From contig JAGBAV010000107.1 of NCBI GenBank assembly GCA_017938795.1, positions 1 to 64,000 on the forward strand: DNA of 64,000 bases, in the 5' to 3' direction. Shown in pieces: positions 16,316 through 26,217 of this stretch. The position numbers and the translations under genes are program-made. Each line of letters starts with the position of its first letter. The first letter of the stretch is position 1. Under the pieces are notes generated by a model that had not been told where the DNA came from, did not search any database, and was given only the letters and a program-made list of their open reading frames with translations. This stretch comes from Clostridia bacterium. GTDB lineage: Bacteria > Bacillota > Clostridia > Christensenellales > Aristaeellaceae.

Positions 16316-18496
16316 TTACACTCTGAAAATATCGATGGTATCCTGACGCTTGGCCAGCTGCTTAATCACCCAATCAAGCTCCTGCTTATTGGCGACCTGC
16401 AGCGTCAGCTCTATGGTTACCGTCTGGTTGGCCGGGTTCAGGCGCGCATTAAGCGCGCATACCGTAACCTTCTGCGCAGAAAGATAGCTCATCAGGTCGG
16501 CAATCAGATTATGCCGGTCATATGCCAGTATCTGCAGGGATCCATTATAGAACGTGTTGGTTGTATCCGCCCACTCAGCATCAACCCAGCGCTCCGGATT
16601 CTGCGAGCAGTTCACGTTGATGCAGTAACGGGAATGAATCGTCACGCCGCGCCCGCGCGTGATAAAGCCGATGATCTCGTCACCCGGCAGCGGCGTACAG
16701 CACTTGGCAAAGTGCATCTGGCATCCCGGCAGACCGGCAACCATGATGCCCATATCGTTCTTGCTGCCATGCTTTGCTGCAGACGGCGTCTCCACCGTCT
16801 TTGGCACAACCGGAATCAGCGGCTTCTCGTGGCTTCGCTGTTCTTCGCGCAGTCTGGTGACAATCTGCGCCGCAGTAATACCGCCGCAGCCCACTGCAGC
16901 ATACATATCATCCAGATCCGCGAAGGAATACTTGCGCAGGATAGGCTCAACATATTCACTCTTGAGCAGGGACGGCAGATTGCATGCAAGGCGTTTCGCC
17001 TCATATTCAAGCATCTGTCTGCCGCTGGCGATATTCTCTTCCTTGAGCTCCTTCTTATAGAACGCGCGGATCTTGGACTTCGCCTGCGACGTCTTGACAA
17101 TCTTAAGCCAGTCGCGGCTGGGGCCCTTGCTGCTCTGCTGAGTGATGATCTCAACAAAGTCTCCGGTATCCAGCGGCGTATCGAGCGTCACAATCCTGCC
17201 GTTCACCTTCGCGCCGACGCACTTGTTGCCGACCGCGCTGTGAATGCGATAGGCAAAATCGATCGGCGTCGCCCCGCGCGGCAGGTCGATAATCTCACCC
17301 TTAGGCGTGAAGACAAAGACCTCATCGCTGAATAGATCCACCTTCAGAGACTTGATGAATTCCTCAGAGTCCCTTGTGTCATTCTGCCAGTCCAGAATCT
17401 GGCGCAGCCAGTAGAGCTTGTTATCCAGCCCGTCGGCAACCTGCTTGCCCTCTTTATAGCGCCAGTGCGCAGCGATACCATATTCCGCAATCCGGTGCAT
17501 TTCATAGGTACGGATCTGCACCTCAAAGGGCATGCCGTTTTCGCCTACGACTGTCGTATGAAGGGACTGGTACATGTTGGGCTTCGGCGTGGAGATGTAG
17601 TCCTTAAAGCGATTGGGTACCTGCTTCCAGAGCGTATGCACGATGCCAAGCACCGCATAGCAGTCCTGCACAGAATCCACCAGTACGCGGATCGCAATCA
17701 GATCAAAGATCTGCTCAAACGGTTTCTGCTGCAGCACCATCTTGCGGTAGATGCTGTAGAAGTGCTTGGGGCGACCGTCGATCTCATAGCGGATATTCAT
17801 TTCCTTGATCTTGTCGCTCAGCGTGCCGATCACACCGCGGATATTAGCCTCCCGCTCCGCTCTCTTCATGCCGACCTTGACAATCAGATTCTGGTATCCC
17901 TCGGGATCCAGATAGCGAAGACAGAGGTCTTCAAGCTCCTGCTTGATTTTATAGACGCCCAATCTGTGTGCAAGCGGCGCATAGATATCCAGTGTCTCCT
18001 GTGCGATGCGTTTCTGGCTTTCGGGGGGCTGCGATTTCAGCGTACGCATATTGTGCGTACGGTCTGCCAGCTTGATCAGCACGACACGGATATCCTTGCT
18101 CATCGCGAGGATCATCTTACGGATAGACTCTGCCTGCTGCTCTACCTTGGAAGAGAAATCCAGCCGCTTCAGCTTGGTTACGCCGTCAACGAGCAGAGAA
18201 ACCTCCTGCCCGAACTCCTTGGTGATCAGCTCCTGTGTCACAGACTCACAGTCCTCGACCGTATCATGCAGCAGACCGGCGGCAATGGTTGGCGCATCGA
18301 GCATCAGCTTCGCGAGGATACCCGCAACGATGAGCGGATGCACAAAATACGGCTCGCCGGATTTGCGCATCTGTCCTTCATGCGCCTTTTCTGCAAACGC
18401 ATATGCCTTCTTCACCAGCTCGACATTGGCCTCCGGATGATACTTAATCATCGTGCCAATCAGCTCGTCAAGATTCTTGCAGACTTCCTGCGTCAT
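16316..18496 (-). CDS. relA: Bifunctional (p)ppGpp synthetase/hydrolase RelA/SpoT
   Basis: Long RSH enzyme that makes and degrades the stringent-response alarmone. The 726 residues hold the HD hydrolase domain (HDTVEDC near residue 80), the synthetase domain ([19 protein letters not shown]), a TGS domain ([21 protein letters not shown]), a zinc-finger-like region ([11 protein letters not shown]) and a C-terminal ACT domain. Both catalytic halves look intact. GGGGGG precedes the ATG. It lies 17 bases after recJ and 35 bases before dtd, which suggests one transcript recJ-relA-dtd. Confidence 0.97.
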   Translation of the reverse strand: MTQEVCKNLDELIGTMIKYHPEANVELVKKAYAFAEKAHEGQMRKSGEPYFVHPLIVAGILAKLMLDAPTIAAGLLHDTVEDCESVTQELITKEFGQEVSLLVDGVTKLKRLDFSSKVEQQAESIRKMILAMSKDIRVVLIKLADRTHNMRTLKSQPPESQKRIAQETLDIYAPLAHRLGVYKIKQELEDLCLRYLDPEGYQNLIVKVGMKRAEREANIRGVIGTLSDKIKEMNIRYEIDGRPKHFYSIYRKMVLQQKPFEQIFDLIAIRVLVDSVQDCYAVLGIVHTLWKQVPNRFKDYISTPKPNMYQSLHTTVVGENGMPFEVQIRTYEMHRIAEYGIAAHWRYKEGKQVADGLDNKLYWLRQILDWQNDTRDSEEFIKSLKVDLFSDEVFVFTPKGEIIDLPRGATPIDFAYRIHSAVGNKCVGAKVNGRIVTLDTPLDTGDFVEIITQQSSKGPSRDWLKIVKTSQAKSKIRAFYKKELKEENIASGRQMLEYEAKRLACNLPSLLKSEYVEPILRKYSFADLDDMYAAVGCGGITAAQIVTRLREEQRSHEKPLIPVVPKTVETPSAAKHGSKNDMGIMVAGLPGCQMHFAKCCTPLPGDEIIGFITRGRGVTIHSRYCINVNCSQNPERWVDAEWADTTNTFYNGSLQILAYDRHNLIADLMSYLSAQKVTVCALNARLNPANQTVTIELTLQVANKQELDWVIKQLAKRQDTIDIFRV

Positions 18497-18513
18497 TCCA
18501 TTCCCCCCTTTGC

Positions 18514-20901
18514 TTATCCCTTCATCCTCAGCAGCGCTGTGCGTATCCGGCTCGCTTCAAGCGAAACCTTACTGCTGGGACATATTCTGTAATGGAGCGG
18601 TGAGCGTGTATACTCAATCAGCCCCAGTTCTTCAAAGATGTGCATCCCGCACAGCGCCATGCCGGCCTCCACGCCGGCCTCCGCGGCAAGGATCTCCATG
18701 GAATACTCCGTTTTTTCCCTCTGGCGCATTGCTTTATACAGGCGGCGCAGTGCATCATCGCCGGCAATCAGAGCGGCGGCGGCAGAAGCCTTCTGCCGCT
18801 CAAACCCATCGACTTCGATAATGCGTGCCTGCGGGAATCTGGCGATTGCTTCGCTGCGCTCGCCATCGCTCATAAAGCCGTCAAGCATGACAATCGCCTT
18901 GGGCTGGCAGTTGAGCTTCTCCCAGTCAGGCGCCATCACCAGTGTGTTGAACATGCGCACATCGTCCAGTTCACGAAGCGCGTAGTCCAGCTGTGCATGC
19001 AGAATGGCAAGATGAATATTCGCCATCTGAAGTACAGGGACCGTATGCACGCAAAGGAGCGTCCCCTGATAGCCTGTAAGAAGCTCGTTGCGAAGAATAC
19101 CCTCTGCCTGCTGCAGCGTCACGCGCTCGGTATTCCCCACAACAGCCGGGCGCTGCATCCTCATGGCGCCAAACAGCGCGCAGTGGATCTCTTCGTTTCG
19201 GCCCTGACACTCTTTGAGAAATGCCTTGGCGGGCGTATACGCCTGGAACTGGCGCACCTCGCACTGCACAGACCGCTTATTGTTCCATTCATTGATGGAA
19301 AGACTGAGCACAGCATCGATAATCTCCGGCATCGCTGCTGCGCGGTCACCCATCCTGAAAGCGATGGCGCTGCGCATTTCCGTTCCATGCGACATCCGGA
19401 ACCGAAGATGCGCTCCATCCTTACCAATCTGCTTGACATCGGTTGTATTCACGCCGCGCACACAGAACACCGGTGCAGGATTCCCGAACCCGGTAGGCTG
19501 CATTGCCGCGAACGCCTGAACAAGCTCCTCCGTCATTTCATGCAGTTCCAGCTCAAGATCATACTCCTCTGTAGGGATAAAGACCTCGGGCTCCGTCTGC
19601 TCAAGAATAGCCTGTGTCAGCCTGCGGCGGAATTCGGTGACATTCTTTTTCTCGATGGTCAGCCCTGCAGCCTGCGCATGCCCGCCAAAGCGGACAAACA
19701 GATCACGACAGGTCGCCATCGCTTTATGAATATCCACACCGGGGATCGATCTTGCTGAACCGACGCAGAGCTCCCCATCCTGAGAAAGCAGCACCGTAGG
19801 CCACTTATACTTTTCTACAAGGCGCGAAGATGCAAGGCCAATAACCCCCGGATTCCAACCCTCGCCGCAGATGACGATCGCGCGCTCATGCCTGAAGTCA
19901 ATCTCGCTGCGGGTCATTTCATCCGCCTGCTTAAAGATCTCCAGCTCCAGTTCCCGACGCTTTGTATTGTCGCTGTCAAGATCTGATGCGATCAATGCAG
20001 CCTTCTCTGCGCTGCGGGTCGTCAGCAGCTCCACCCCCCGCGAGGCAAGTGCAAGACGTCCGCCGGCATTGATCCTCGGCGCCATACGGTAGGCCACGTC
20101 AGACGCCGTCACCTTCTCTGCCTCCACGCCTGCGGAGCTCATCAGCGCAAGCAGGCCCGGCCGCTTCGTCACAGCCATTGCACGCAAACCATAGGTGACG
20201 ATCACGCGGTTTTCATCAATCAGCGGGACAATATCAGCAATGGTTGCCATTGCAGCCAGCTCCCACAGCGGCTCAATCGCCTCCATGCCGCCCATTGCCT
20301 GCACAAGCTTGAACGCGACACCCGCGCCGCAGAGCTTGCGGAAGGGATAACTGCCAAGGATCGGATTCAGCACAGCCTCGCATTCCGGCAGCTGCGGGCC
20401 AAGCTGGTGGTGATCCGTTACGATAACGCGCATGCCAAGCTCTCTCGCGCGCCTCACCTCATTGGGGCATGTGATACCGCAGTCCACCGTAATCAGCAGC
20501 TTTGCATGGGAAGCAATCTTCTCCACTGCTGCGACGTTAAGGCCATATCCCTCGCCATGTCTGTCCGGAATATAGGAAGTGACCGTTGCGCCCTGCTTGC
20601 GCAGGTAGGTCATCAGGATGGCAGTCGCTGTCACACCATCCACGTCGTAATCGCCGAAGACGACAATCTCTTCTTTCTTTGCAATTGCATCGCGGATCAC
20701 AGAGACCGCACGATCCATGTCCTGCATCAGCATCGGATCATACAGATCTTCCTTCCTCGGATGCAGATAAGCATGGATGCGCCTTTGCGTATTGATGCCT
20801 CGCTCAACAAGAAGCTCAAGCAGTCGCTTCTCTACGCCAAGGGACTTCAGCTCCTCGGGAATCTCAGTCTTTTCTTTCTTTTTTGGCTGAAACTGCAGCA
20901 T
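18514..20901 (-). CDS. recJ: RecJ, single-stranded-DNA-specific 5'-3' exonuclease
   Basis: DHH-family exonuclease of recombination and repair. Motif I (FGDYDVDG) lies at about residues 81-88 and the DHH motif (VTDHHQLG) at about 163. The DHHA1 region contains a GGHAQAAG motif near 420, and an OB-like domain follows. The 795-residue length matches the long Bacillus form, which has an extra C-terminal region of unknown role after about residue 570. The start at 20901 is set by AGGAGG seven bases upstream; the longer frame extends 14 codons into the terminator region. relA follows. Confidence 0.96.
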   Translation of the reverse strand: MLQFQPKKKEKTEIPEELKSLGVEKRLLELLVERGINTQRRIHAYLHPRKEDLYDPMLMQDMDRAVSVIRDAIAKKEEIVVFGDYDVDGVTATAILMTYLRKQGATVTSYIPDRHGEGYGLNVAAVEKIASHAKLLITVDCGITCPNEVRRARELGMRVIVTDHHQLGPQLPECEAVLNPILGSYPFRKLCGAGVAFKLVQAMGGMEAIEPLWELAAMATIADIVPLIDENRVIVTYGLRAMAVTKRPGLLALMSSAGVEAEKVTASDVAYRMAPRINAGGRLALASRGVELLTTRSAEKAALIASDLDSDNTKRRELELEIFKQADEMTRSEIDFRHERAIVICGEGWNPGVIGLASSRLVEKYKWPTVLLSQDGELCVGSARSIPGVDIHKAMATCRDLFVRFGGHAQAAGLTIEKKNVTEFRRRLTQAILEQTEPEVFIPTEEYDLELELHEMTEELVQAFAAMQPTGFGNPAPVFCVRGVNTTDVKQIGKDGAHLRFRMSHGTEMRSAIAFRMGDRAAAMPEIIDAVLSLSINEWNNKRSVQCEVRQFQAYTPAKAFLKECQGRNEEIHCALFGAMRMQRPAVVGNTERVTLQQAEGILRNELLTGYQGTLLCVHTVPVLQMANIHLAILHAQLDYALRELDDVRMFNTLVMAPDWEKLNCQPKAIVMLDGFMSDGERSEAIARFPQARIIEVDGFERQKASAAAALIAGDDALRRLYKAMRQREKTEYSMEILAAEAGVEAGMALCGMHIFEELGLIEYTRSPLHYRICPSSKVSLEASRIRTALLRMKG

Positions 20902-20984
20902 GGTGCGGCCTCCTTTCTCTTCAGCTTGTCCATAGGCATCCATACACGCCCATCGACAAACGGAAGCATATACAAGGAAACACC

Positions 20985-21010
20985 GTAAGGGCGGGAAGTC
21001 CCGCCCTTAC
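20985..21010 (-). terminator. Intrinsic terminator after secF
   Basis: A perfect 11-bp stem (20985-20995 with 21000-21010) and tetraloop lie 13 bases after the secF stop on the minus strand. The following tract GGTGTTT is only moderately U-rich, so some readthrough into recJ is possible. Confidence 0.75.
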
Positions 21011-21023
21011 GATGCAATTTGCA

Positions 21024-21920
21024 TTACGCCTTAACCTTCTTCTTGCTCTTGAGGTCCATCAGCAGCGCCCAGACATAGCCGTTGATCATGTTGGCAGAAT
21101 AGGTGCCAGCAATGATGCCGACGATCAGCGGAAGCGCGAACTGCTTGACAGAATCAACGCCCATGATGTAAAGACAGACGATGGTCAGCAGCGTGGTGAC
21201 GGTGGTATTGAGCGTACGCGGCAGAGACTGCGTCACAGCAAGATTGACAATCTCTTCGCGCGGCAGGCTGCGGACATTGGCCTTGCGGTTATTCTCGCGG
21301 ATACGGTCAAAGATGATGATCGTATTGTTGATGGAATAGCCGACGATGGTCAGCAGCGCCGCGATGAAGGTCGTCTCCACGCGGATAGCGCCGCTGAAGA
21401 GCACCACAAAGGCCATCATGATCGCAACGTCATGCAGCAGGCCGATCACAGCCGCCAGACCGGAATAGAAGTCAAAGCGGACAGCAATGTACAGCAGCAT
21501 CAGGATCGCAGCGAAGGTCACGCTCTTGACGGCGTTGCTGATCAGCTCCTTGCCGGCAACGGCGCCAACGCGGGTGATATCGACGTACTCGATCTCCGGA
21601 TAGGTTTCAGCGAGCTTCGCCTCAAGCGCAACACGCAGATCATCGGTGTTCTCAGAGTCAGCGATGCGGATCTGCACCTGCGTGCCCTCATCGCCGGCCT
21701 TGGCAATCTGCGTATTCTCGATGCCGTTCTCCTTGAGCGCAGCTTCGACGACAGCGGTATCAAACTCGCCGCCCATGTTGTAGGTCATAATCGTGCCGCC
21801 GGTGAAATCAATGCCCAGATTCATGCCATGGCCCATCAGGGACATCACAAGCGCGACGACGATGATTGCAAGAGACACCGCAGCGCACGGCTTCAGGTGA
21901 TTCTTCATTTCAAACTTCAT
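21024..21920 (-). CDS. secF: SecF, protein translocase subunit
   Basis: SecF works with SecD to drive late steps of protein export with the ion gradient. The 298-residue protein has six membrane segments, the first near residues 10-30, and the family motif GIDFTGG at about 36. The conserved membrane core GYSINNTIIIFDRIREN is present. AGGAGG lies eight bases before the ATG. It follows secD by 18 bases. SecD and SecF are separate genes here, unlike the fused SecDF of Bacillus. Confidence 0.97.
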   Translation of the reverse strand: MKFEMKNHLKPCAAVSLAIIVVALVMSLMGHGMNLGIDFTGGTIMTYNMGGEFDTAVVEAALKENGIENTQIAKAGDEGTQVQIRIADSENTDDLRVALEAKLAETYPEIEYVDITRVGAVAGKELISNAVKSVTFAAILMLLYIAVRFDFYSGLAAVIGLLHDVAIMMAFVVLFSGAIRVETTFIAALLTIVGYSINNTIIIFDRIRENNRKANVRSLPREEIVNLAVTQSLPRTLNTTVTTLLTIVCLYIMGVDSVKQFALPLIVGIIAGTYSANMINGYVWALLMDLKSKKKVKA

Positions 21921-21938
21921 AATGATTTCCTCCTCACC

Positions 21939-23204
21939 TTATCGCACGTACAGCTTCGTGTTCTTGAAGCCGAGGTCAGCGAAGATATCGAGCAGCTTGT
22001 GCGTAACAAAAACAGCGGAGAACATGGACGTTACAACGCCGATGCCAAGCGTCAGCGCGAAGCCGCGGACAGTACCGGTACCGAACGCGTACAGAACAAC
22101 AGCGGCGATGACAGTGGTTACGTTCGCGTCAATGATCGCGGTGAGCGCATTGGAGAAGCCCCTGCGGATCGCAGAAGACAGCTGCAGGCCATTCTTGACC
22201 TCCTCACGGATACGCTCGAAGATAACGACGTTGGCGTCAACTGCCATACCGATACCAAGGATGATACCGGCAACGCCCGGCAGGGTCAGCTGCGCGCCGG
22301 TCAGTGCAAGCAGCAGCACAACGATCATGATGTAAACAGTCAGCGCGATGTCAGCAACGACGCCGCACAGACGATAGCACAGGATCATGAAGACCATAAC
22401 CAGCGCAATGCCGATCACGCCGGCAAGAATCGCGCGATCCAGAGCCTCAACACCAAGCGTCGCGGAAATAGCGCTTACCTCAAGCTGATTCAGATTCAGC
22501 GGCAGCGCGCCGGAGAGAATCAGGGTCGCAAGATTCTGAGCTTCCTCAGGGGTGAAGCTGCCGGTAATCTCGCCCTTGCCGCCGGCGATGACGGACTGGA
22601 CAGTCGCGGCAGAGATCACTTCGCCGTCCAGCGTGATGGAGATGGTCTTGCCCAGATTCGCAGCAGTCGCCTCGGCGAAGATCTTCGCGCCCTCGTCATT
22701 CAGCTCAAACGCGATGCAGGGAGAACCATTCTGATCCTGAGCCGCCATAGCATTGTTGACCATGGAGCCCTCCATCAGCACAGTGCCAGCCTCGTCAACA
22801 AAGTTGAGCTGAGCCGGGGTGCCGATGATGCGCAGAATCTCGTTCGGATCGGAGACATTCGGGATCTCCACGCGGATGCGATCAGTACCCTGTCGGGTAA
22901 CGGTCGCCTCGGTGAAACCCTGACGGGTCAGACGGCTGGTCAGAATGCTGACCGTGGAATTCATCTTGGTCTCAAAGTCCTCAGCGGTATTGTCCTCGGC
23001 CTCGTAGACGGTGTAAACGCCGCCGCGCAGGTCAAGGCCAAGGCTGATCGCCTCGCCCCAAGGCTTCAGGTAGTTGATCATCGTGCCCTTGCCAATGCCG
23101 AACAGAGCCACATAGCCCACGACGACGATGGCAACCAGGATAGCGACCAGCGAAACAAGCGCGCTGCTGCGCGGATTCTTCGCCTTGGCATTTTTCTTAG
23201 CCAT
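21939..23204 (-). CDS. secD: SecD, protein translocase subunit
   Basis: Partner of SecF in post-SecA protein translocation. The 421-residue protein has one N-terminal membrane segment (residues about 15-38), the GLDLRGGV motif near 55, a periplasmic-type domain, and five C-terminal membrane segments with GIGMAVDANVVIFERIREE, the conserved DANV motif. It is shorter than the proteobacterial form, as is usual in clostridia. A small membrane protein gene precedes it and secF follows. Confidence 0.97.
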   Translation of the reverse strand: MAKKNAKAKNPRSSALVSLVAILVAIVVVGYVALFGIGKGTMINYLKPWGEAISLGLDLRGGVYTVYEAEDNTAEDFETKMNSTVSILTSRLTRQGFTEATVTRQGTDRIRVEIPNVSDPNEILRIIGTPAQLNFVDEAGTVLMEGSMVNNAMAAQDQNGSPCIAFELNDEGAKIFAEATAANLGKTISITLDGEVISAATVQSVIAGGKGEITGSFTPEEAQNLATLILSGALPLNLNQLEVSAISATLGVEALDRAILAGVIGIALVMVFMILCYRLCGVVADIALTVYIMIVVLLLALTGAQLTLPGVAGIILGIGMAVDANVVIFERIREEVKNGLQLSSAIRRGFSNALTAIIDANVTTVIAAVVLYAFGTGTVRGFALTLGIGVVTSMFSAVFVTHKLLDIFADLGFKNTKLYVR

Positions 23205-23258
23205 AGTTAAACCCTCTCTTCTTTTCTGTCATACAGGTGCTGCAGATCCACTACGCCG

Positions 23259-23615
23259 CTATGCGAACCCATCGCCAAGAGCAAACGCCTGATATACCGC
23301 ATGCATGTACGATCGATGCAGGAGAACGTTGCCGTTGGAGTCGCACCGCAGCTCAACAGCCGCGGAAGCAGCCCCCATGCCGCAGCTGCGGCAATACGCG
23401 CGCTGCTGCACATCCGTTTCTCTCCTGACCAGCCGGACAGATATCTGCTGTGCATCGGCTGCCCTGTCAAGCGCCACTGTATATGGAACCTGAAAAGCAG
23501 CAACCGGCGCAGCATCGCTCTCGCCAATCAGGCGGCCTGCTCCATGGACAAGCAGGAAAGCGAAGCATACACAAAACGCTGTCAGCAGCAGTCGATACCA
23601 CGTCTCGCTCTTCAT
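23259..23615 (-). CDS. Small membrane-anchored protein of unknown function upstream of secD
   Basis: I do not recognise this 118-residue protein. It starts MKSETWYRLL, has one hydrophobic segment at about residues 7-25 and an exterior domain of about 90 residues with a YCRSCG (CxxC) motif. The start at 23615 has GGGAGG nine bases upstream. A near-consensus promoter lies just upstream and secD begins 54 bases downstream, so it is the first gene of the secDF transcript. A competing frame at 23207-23527 has no ribosome site and is rejected. A role in export or in an exported-protein step is only a guess from position. Confidence 0.7.
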   Translation of the reverse strand: MKSETWYRLLLTAFCVCFAFLLVHGAGRLIGESDAAPVAAFQVPYTVALDRAADAQQISVRLVRRETDVQQRAYCRSCGMGAASAAVELRCDSNGNVLLHRSYMHAVYQAFALGDGFA

Positions 23616-23671
23616 GCAGCCGCGCCTCCCTTCGTCATGGGTGCAAATACCCATATTCAATACATTCCTCA

Positions 23672-23700
23672 ATTATATTCATAAATCTGTCCCACGTCAA
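23672..23700 (-). promoter_or_regulatory. Predicted sigma-A promoter of the secDF operon
   Basis: Minus-strand TTGACG (23700-23695) and TATAAT (23677-23672) are separated by 17 bases. The start of transcription would fall about 50 bases before the 118-residue protein. Confidence 0.85.
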
Positions 23701-23808
23701 GCTGTCTTGATTCCCAACAGCACAATTCAAGTGAAAATTTGTCAAGCATCCCCTTTCCTGTATGCTTTTCATCCGTTTATTTCGCTTCTTGCCCCGCCAT
23801 ACAGAAAC

Positions 23809-23840
23809 AAAAAGCCGCCGCTCCTTATCGGAACGGCAGC
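23809..23840 (-). terminator. Intrinsic terminator after coaBC
   Basis: An 11-bp stem (23814-23824 with 23830-23840, two G-U pairs on the RNA) and five-base loop are followed on the minus strand by five U residues. It closes the yicC-remA-gmk-rpoZ-coaBC unit. Confidence 0.8.
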
Positions 23841-23861
23841 CTGTTCATATTCGGTATAGAA

Positions 23862-25085
23862 TCACGATCTGACAGCAAGCTTCTGCTTCAGGATGAGCGC
23901 TTCGTCAAGAATACGGTCAGCGACGTCAGCCTTGCTCATCAGCGGAAGCTGCCTGATTTCCTCGCGGCTGATGATGGTTACGATATTCGTATCCACATCA
24001 AAGCCGGCGCCGGGGGCAGTTACATCATTTGCCACGATCATATCAAGATTCTTCTTGATCAGCTTTCCCTGCGCATTCTCCTGCACATGCTGCGTCTCAG
24101 CCGCAAAGCCAATAAAGAGCTGATCAGGACGCTTATCCCTTCCTAATGTCGCCGCGACGTCGGGGTTCTCAACCATCTCAAAGACAAGCTCTGCACCGCT
24201 CTGCTTCTTGATCTTCTGGTCGGCGATCGTTTTCGCCCGGTAATCCGCCGGCGCAGCGGCCTGAATCAGGATATCCTGATCTGCAGCATGCTCAAGCGCG
24301 CGGTCAAGGAGATCCTGCGTCGTCGTGAAGGGAATTGTCTTCACACCCGCTGGCGCATCAAGCGAAACAGGGCCGGTAAGAAGCGTAACCTCAGCGCCTC
24401 TTCTCTGCGCCGCAGCTGCAATCGCATACCCCATCTTACCAGAAGAACGGTTGCTGATATAGCGCACAGGATCAAGCGGCTCGCGGGTCGGTCCGGCTGT
24501 CACCATGACGCGCAGCCCCTTCATGTCCTGCTGTTCGCAAAGAACCTCCATAGCTCTGTCCACGATGACACAGACATCTTCCAGCTTCCCCGCTCCGCTG
24601 TCCCCGCAGGCAAGGCGGCCGTTCGCCGGCGCGACAACATGAACGCCGCGTGCCTGCAGCGTACGCAGATTCTGCTGCGTGGCAGAATTGTCCCACATGC
24701 CGGTATTCATCGCGGGCGCAACCATAACGGGCGCGCGCGTGGCGAGCACAGTCGTGGAGAGCATATCATCTGCGATACCGCAGGCCATCTTGGCGAGGAT
24801 GTTCGCCGTCGCAGGCGCAATCAGGAAAAGATCCGCGCGCTTTGCCAGTGCGATATGCTCGACCTCCCATGTTGCCGGGCGCTCAAATGTATCCACAGCG
24901 ACAGGATGACCGGACAGCGTCTCAAACGTCAGCGGCGCAACAAAGCTGCATGCGTTTCTGGTCATCACCACATAGACGTCAATGCCCCGCTTTTGCAGCA
25001 GACGCAGAATCTCACATGCCTTATATGCAGCGATGCCCCCGGTAACACCGAGGACAACGCACTTTTTACTTGTATCAGCGGACAT
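23862..25085 (-). CDS. coaBC: CoaBC, phosphopantothenoylcysteine synthetase/decarboxylase
   Basis: Bifunctional enzyme of coenzyme A synthesis. The N-terminal CoaC flavoprotein decarboxylase has VLGVTGGIAAYK, the PAMNTGMWDN motif near 110 and the substrate clamp CGDSGAGKL near 155. The C-terminal CoaB half has TAGPTREPLDPVRYISNRSSGKMG from about residue 190. The start is ambiguous: neither ATG has a strong ribosome site. I prefer 25085 because it gives the usual short N-terminus; 25103 is the alternative. It overlaps the end of rpoZ, consistent with translational coupling. Confidence 0.95.
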   Translation of the reverse strand: MSADTSKKCVVLGVTGGIAAYKACEILRLLQKRGIDVYVVMTRNACSFVAPLTFETLSGHPVAVDTFERPATWEVEHIALAKRADLFLIAPATANILAKMACGIADDMLSTTVLATRAPVMVAPAMNTGMWDNSATQQNLRTLQARGVHVVAPANGRLACGDSGAGKLEDVCVIVDRAMEVLCEQQDMKGLRVMVTAGPTREPLDPVRYISNRSSGKMGYAIAAAAQRRGAEVTLLTGPVSLDAPAGVKTIPFTTTQDLLDRALEHAADQDILIQAAAPADYRAKTIADQKIKKQSGAELVFEMVENPDVAATLGRDKRPDQLFIGFAAETQHVQENAQGKLIKKNLDMIVANDVTAPGAGFDVDTNIVTIISREEIRQLPLMSKADVADRILDEALILKQKLAVRS

Positions 25086-25293
25086 CTGCAGCCGGGCGGT
25101 CATAAGAAATGAGACCGCGGTTCACTTCGTCGATGGCGATGGAGACGGGCATATTCTCCTTATCCTTGGTGTCAACCAGCGGAAGGGTGCCGTCAATGAG
25201 CTGACGGGCGCGCTTGGACACCTCGACAACCAGCGTGTAGCGGCAGTCAGCCTTATCAAGGAGCTGCAGGATATTCGGGTCGGTCATAGACAT
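25075..25293 (-). CDS. rpoZ: RNA polymerase omega subunit
   Basis: Small subunit that aids assembly of RNA polymerase. The 72-residue protein has the family pattern: a DPNILQLLDKADCRYTLV start, KRARQLIDG near residue 30, and a conserved AIDEVNRGLI segment. The start at 25293 has GGAGG eight bases upstream. Position between gmk and coaBC is the standard one in Bacillota and supports the call. Confidence 0.92.
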   Translation of the reverse strand: MSMTDPNILQLLDKADCRYTLVVEVSKRARQLIDGTLPLVDTKDKENMPVSIAIDEVNRGLISYDRPAADVR

Positions 25294-25336
25294 AGAGTGT
25301 TCCTCCTCTTCTATACGTTCACTCACACAGAGATAC

Positions 25337-25918
25337 TCACTTGTTTGCTTCCGTCGTGTATTGCAGATAAATCCGCTTCAGCTCCTCATAGGCAAGCTTC
25401 AGCTCGTTATTGACAATCCTGTGCCGGTATTTCATTGCATAGGAAAGCTCGCGCTCAGCCGCAGAGAGCCGCTGGACGATCTTCTCCTCGCTCTCCGTTG
25501 CGCGGCCGCGCAGACGGGCCTCCAGCACTTCATGGCTGGGCGGCTGAATGAAGATGCTCACACAATCCGGCATACGCTCAAACATCTGAAGAGCGCCCTG
25601 CACGTCAATCTCCGCGATGACATTGATCCCCTGCTCAAGCAGGGAATACACATAGGACTTCGGCGTGCCGTACATATTGCCGCTGAATTCGGCATATTCC
25701 AAAAAATCATTATTCGCGATTCTGTCCAGAAAATCCTGCCTGCTGATGAAAAAGTACTCTCTGCCGGGCTCCTCGCCTTCCCTCGGCTTGCGGGTCGTCG
25801 CAGAGATCGAATCCAAAACCTGATCCTTGAACTCGTCAAGGAGCATTTTCTTAAGTGTCCCCTTGCCTACGCCCGACGGACCGGACAGCACGAACAGAAC
25901 GCCACGCTTCTGCTGCAT
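25337..25918 (-). CDS. gmk: Guanylate kinase
   Basis: Converts GMP to GDP with ATP. The 193 residues include the P-loop GPSGVGKGT near residue 12, the GMP-binding TTRKPREGE and REYFF segments, and the lid-side RLRGRATES. Full length. Its ATG shares one base with the remA stop (TAATG). rpoZ follows after a 43-base gap. Confidence 0.97.
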   Translation of the reverse strand: MQQKRGVLFVLSGPSGVGKGTLKKMLLDEFKDQVLDSISATTRKPREGEEPGREYFFISRQDFLDRIANNDFLEYAEFSGNMYGTPKSYVYSLLEQGINVIAEIDVQGALQMFERMPDCVSIFIQPPSHEVLEARLRGRATESEEKIVQRLSAAERELSYAMKYRHRIVNNELKLAYEELKRIYLQYTTEANK

Positions 25919-26193
25919 TACGCCTCTTCCTCCTCGACAATCGTCGTATTATCCTTGACGTCAAAACGATGCGCGATAGTCTCCGGCTGCACAGCGGAGA
26001 GAATCACATGATCACTGTCGGAGATAATCACCGCACGCGTCCGCCTGCCATAGGTGGCGTCGATCAGCCTGCGTTCCTCCTTCGCCTCCTGTATGATTCT
26101 CTTCACAGGCGCGGAATCCGGACCGATGATGGCAATGATACGGCTGGAAGAAATGAAATTGCCGTATCCAACATTGATAAGCTTGATATCCAC
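25918..26193 (-). CDS. remA: RemA/DUF370 family DNA-binding regulator
   Basis: RemA activates extracellular matrix genes in Bacillus subtilis. The 91-residue protein matches the family from its start, with [11 protein letters not shown], the [15 protein letters not shown] segment and [17 protein letters not shown]. The start codon is GTG at 26193, with GGAGGG four bases upstream. The yicC-remA-gmk order is typical of Bacillota. Its targets in this organism are unknown. Confidence 0.95.
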   Translation of the reverse strand: MDIKLINVGYGNFISSSRIIAIIGPDSAPVKRIIQEAKEERRLIDATYGRRTRAVIISDSDHVILSAVQPETIAHRFDVKDNTTIVEEEEA

Positions 26194-26217
26194 GTTACCC
26201 TCCGTGAACTGAACGTG

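Noticed and set aside
23207..23527. A 106-codon minus-strand frame before secD
   Set aside because: It overlaps the better supported 118-residue frame, has no ribosome site and ends against the secD start.
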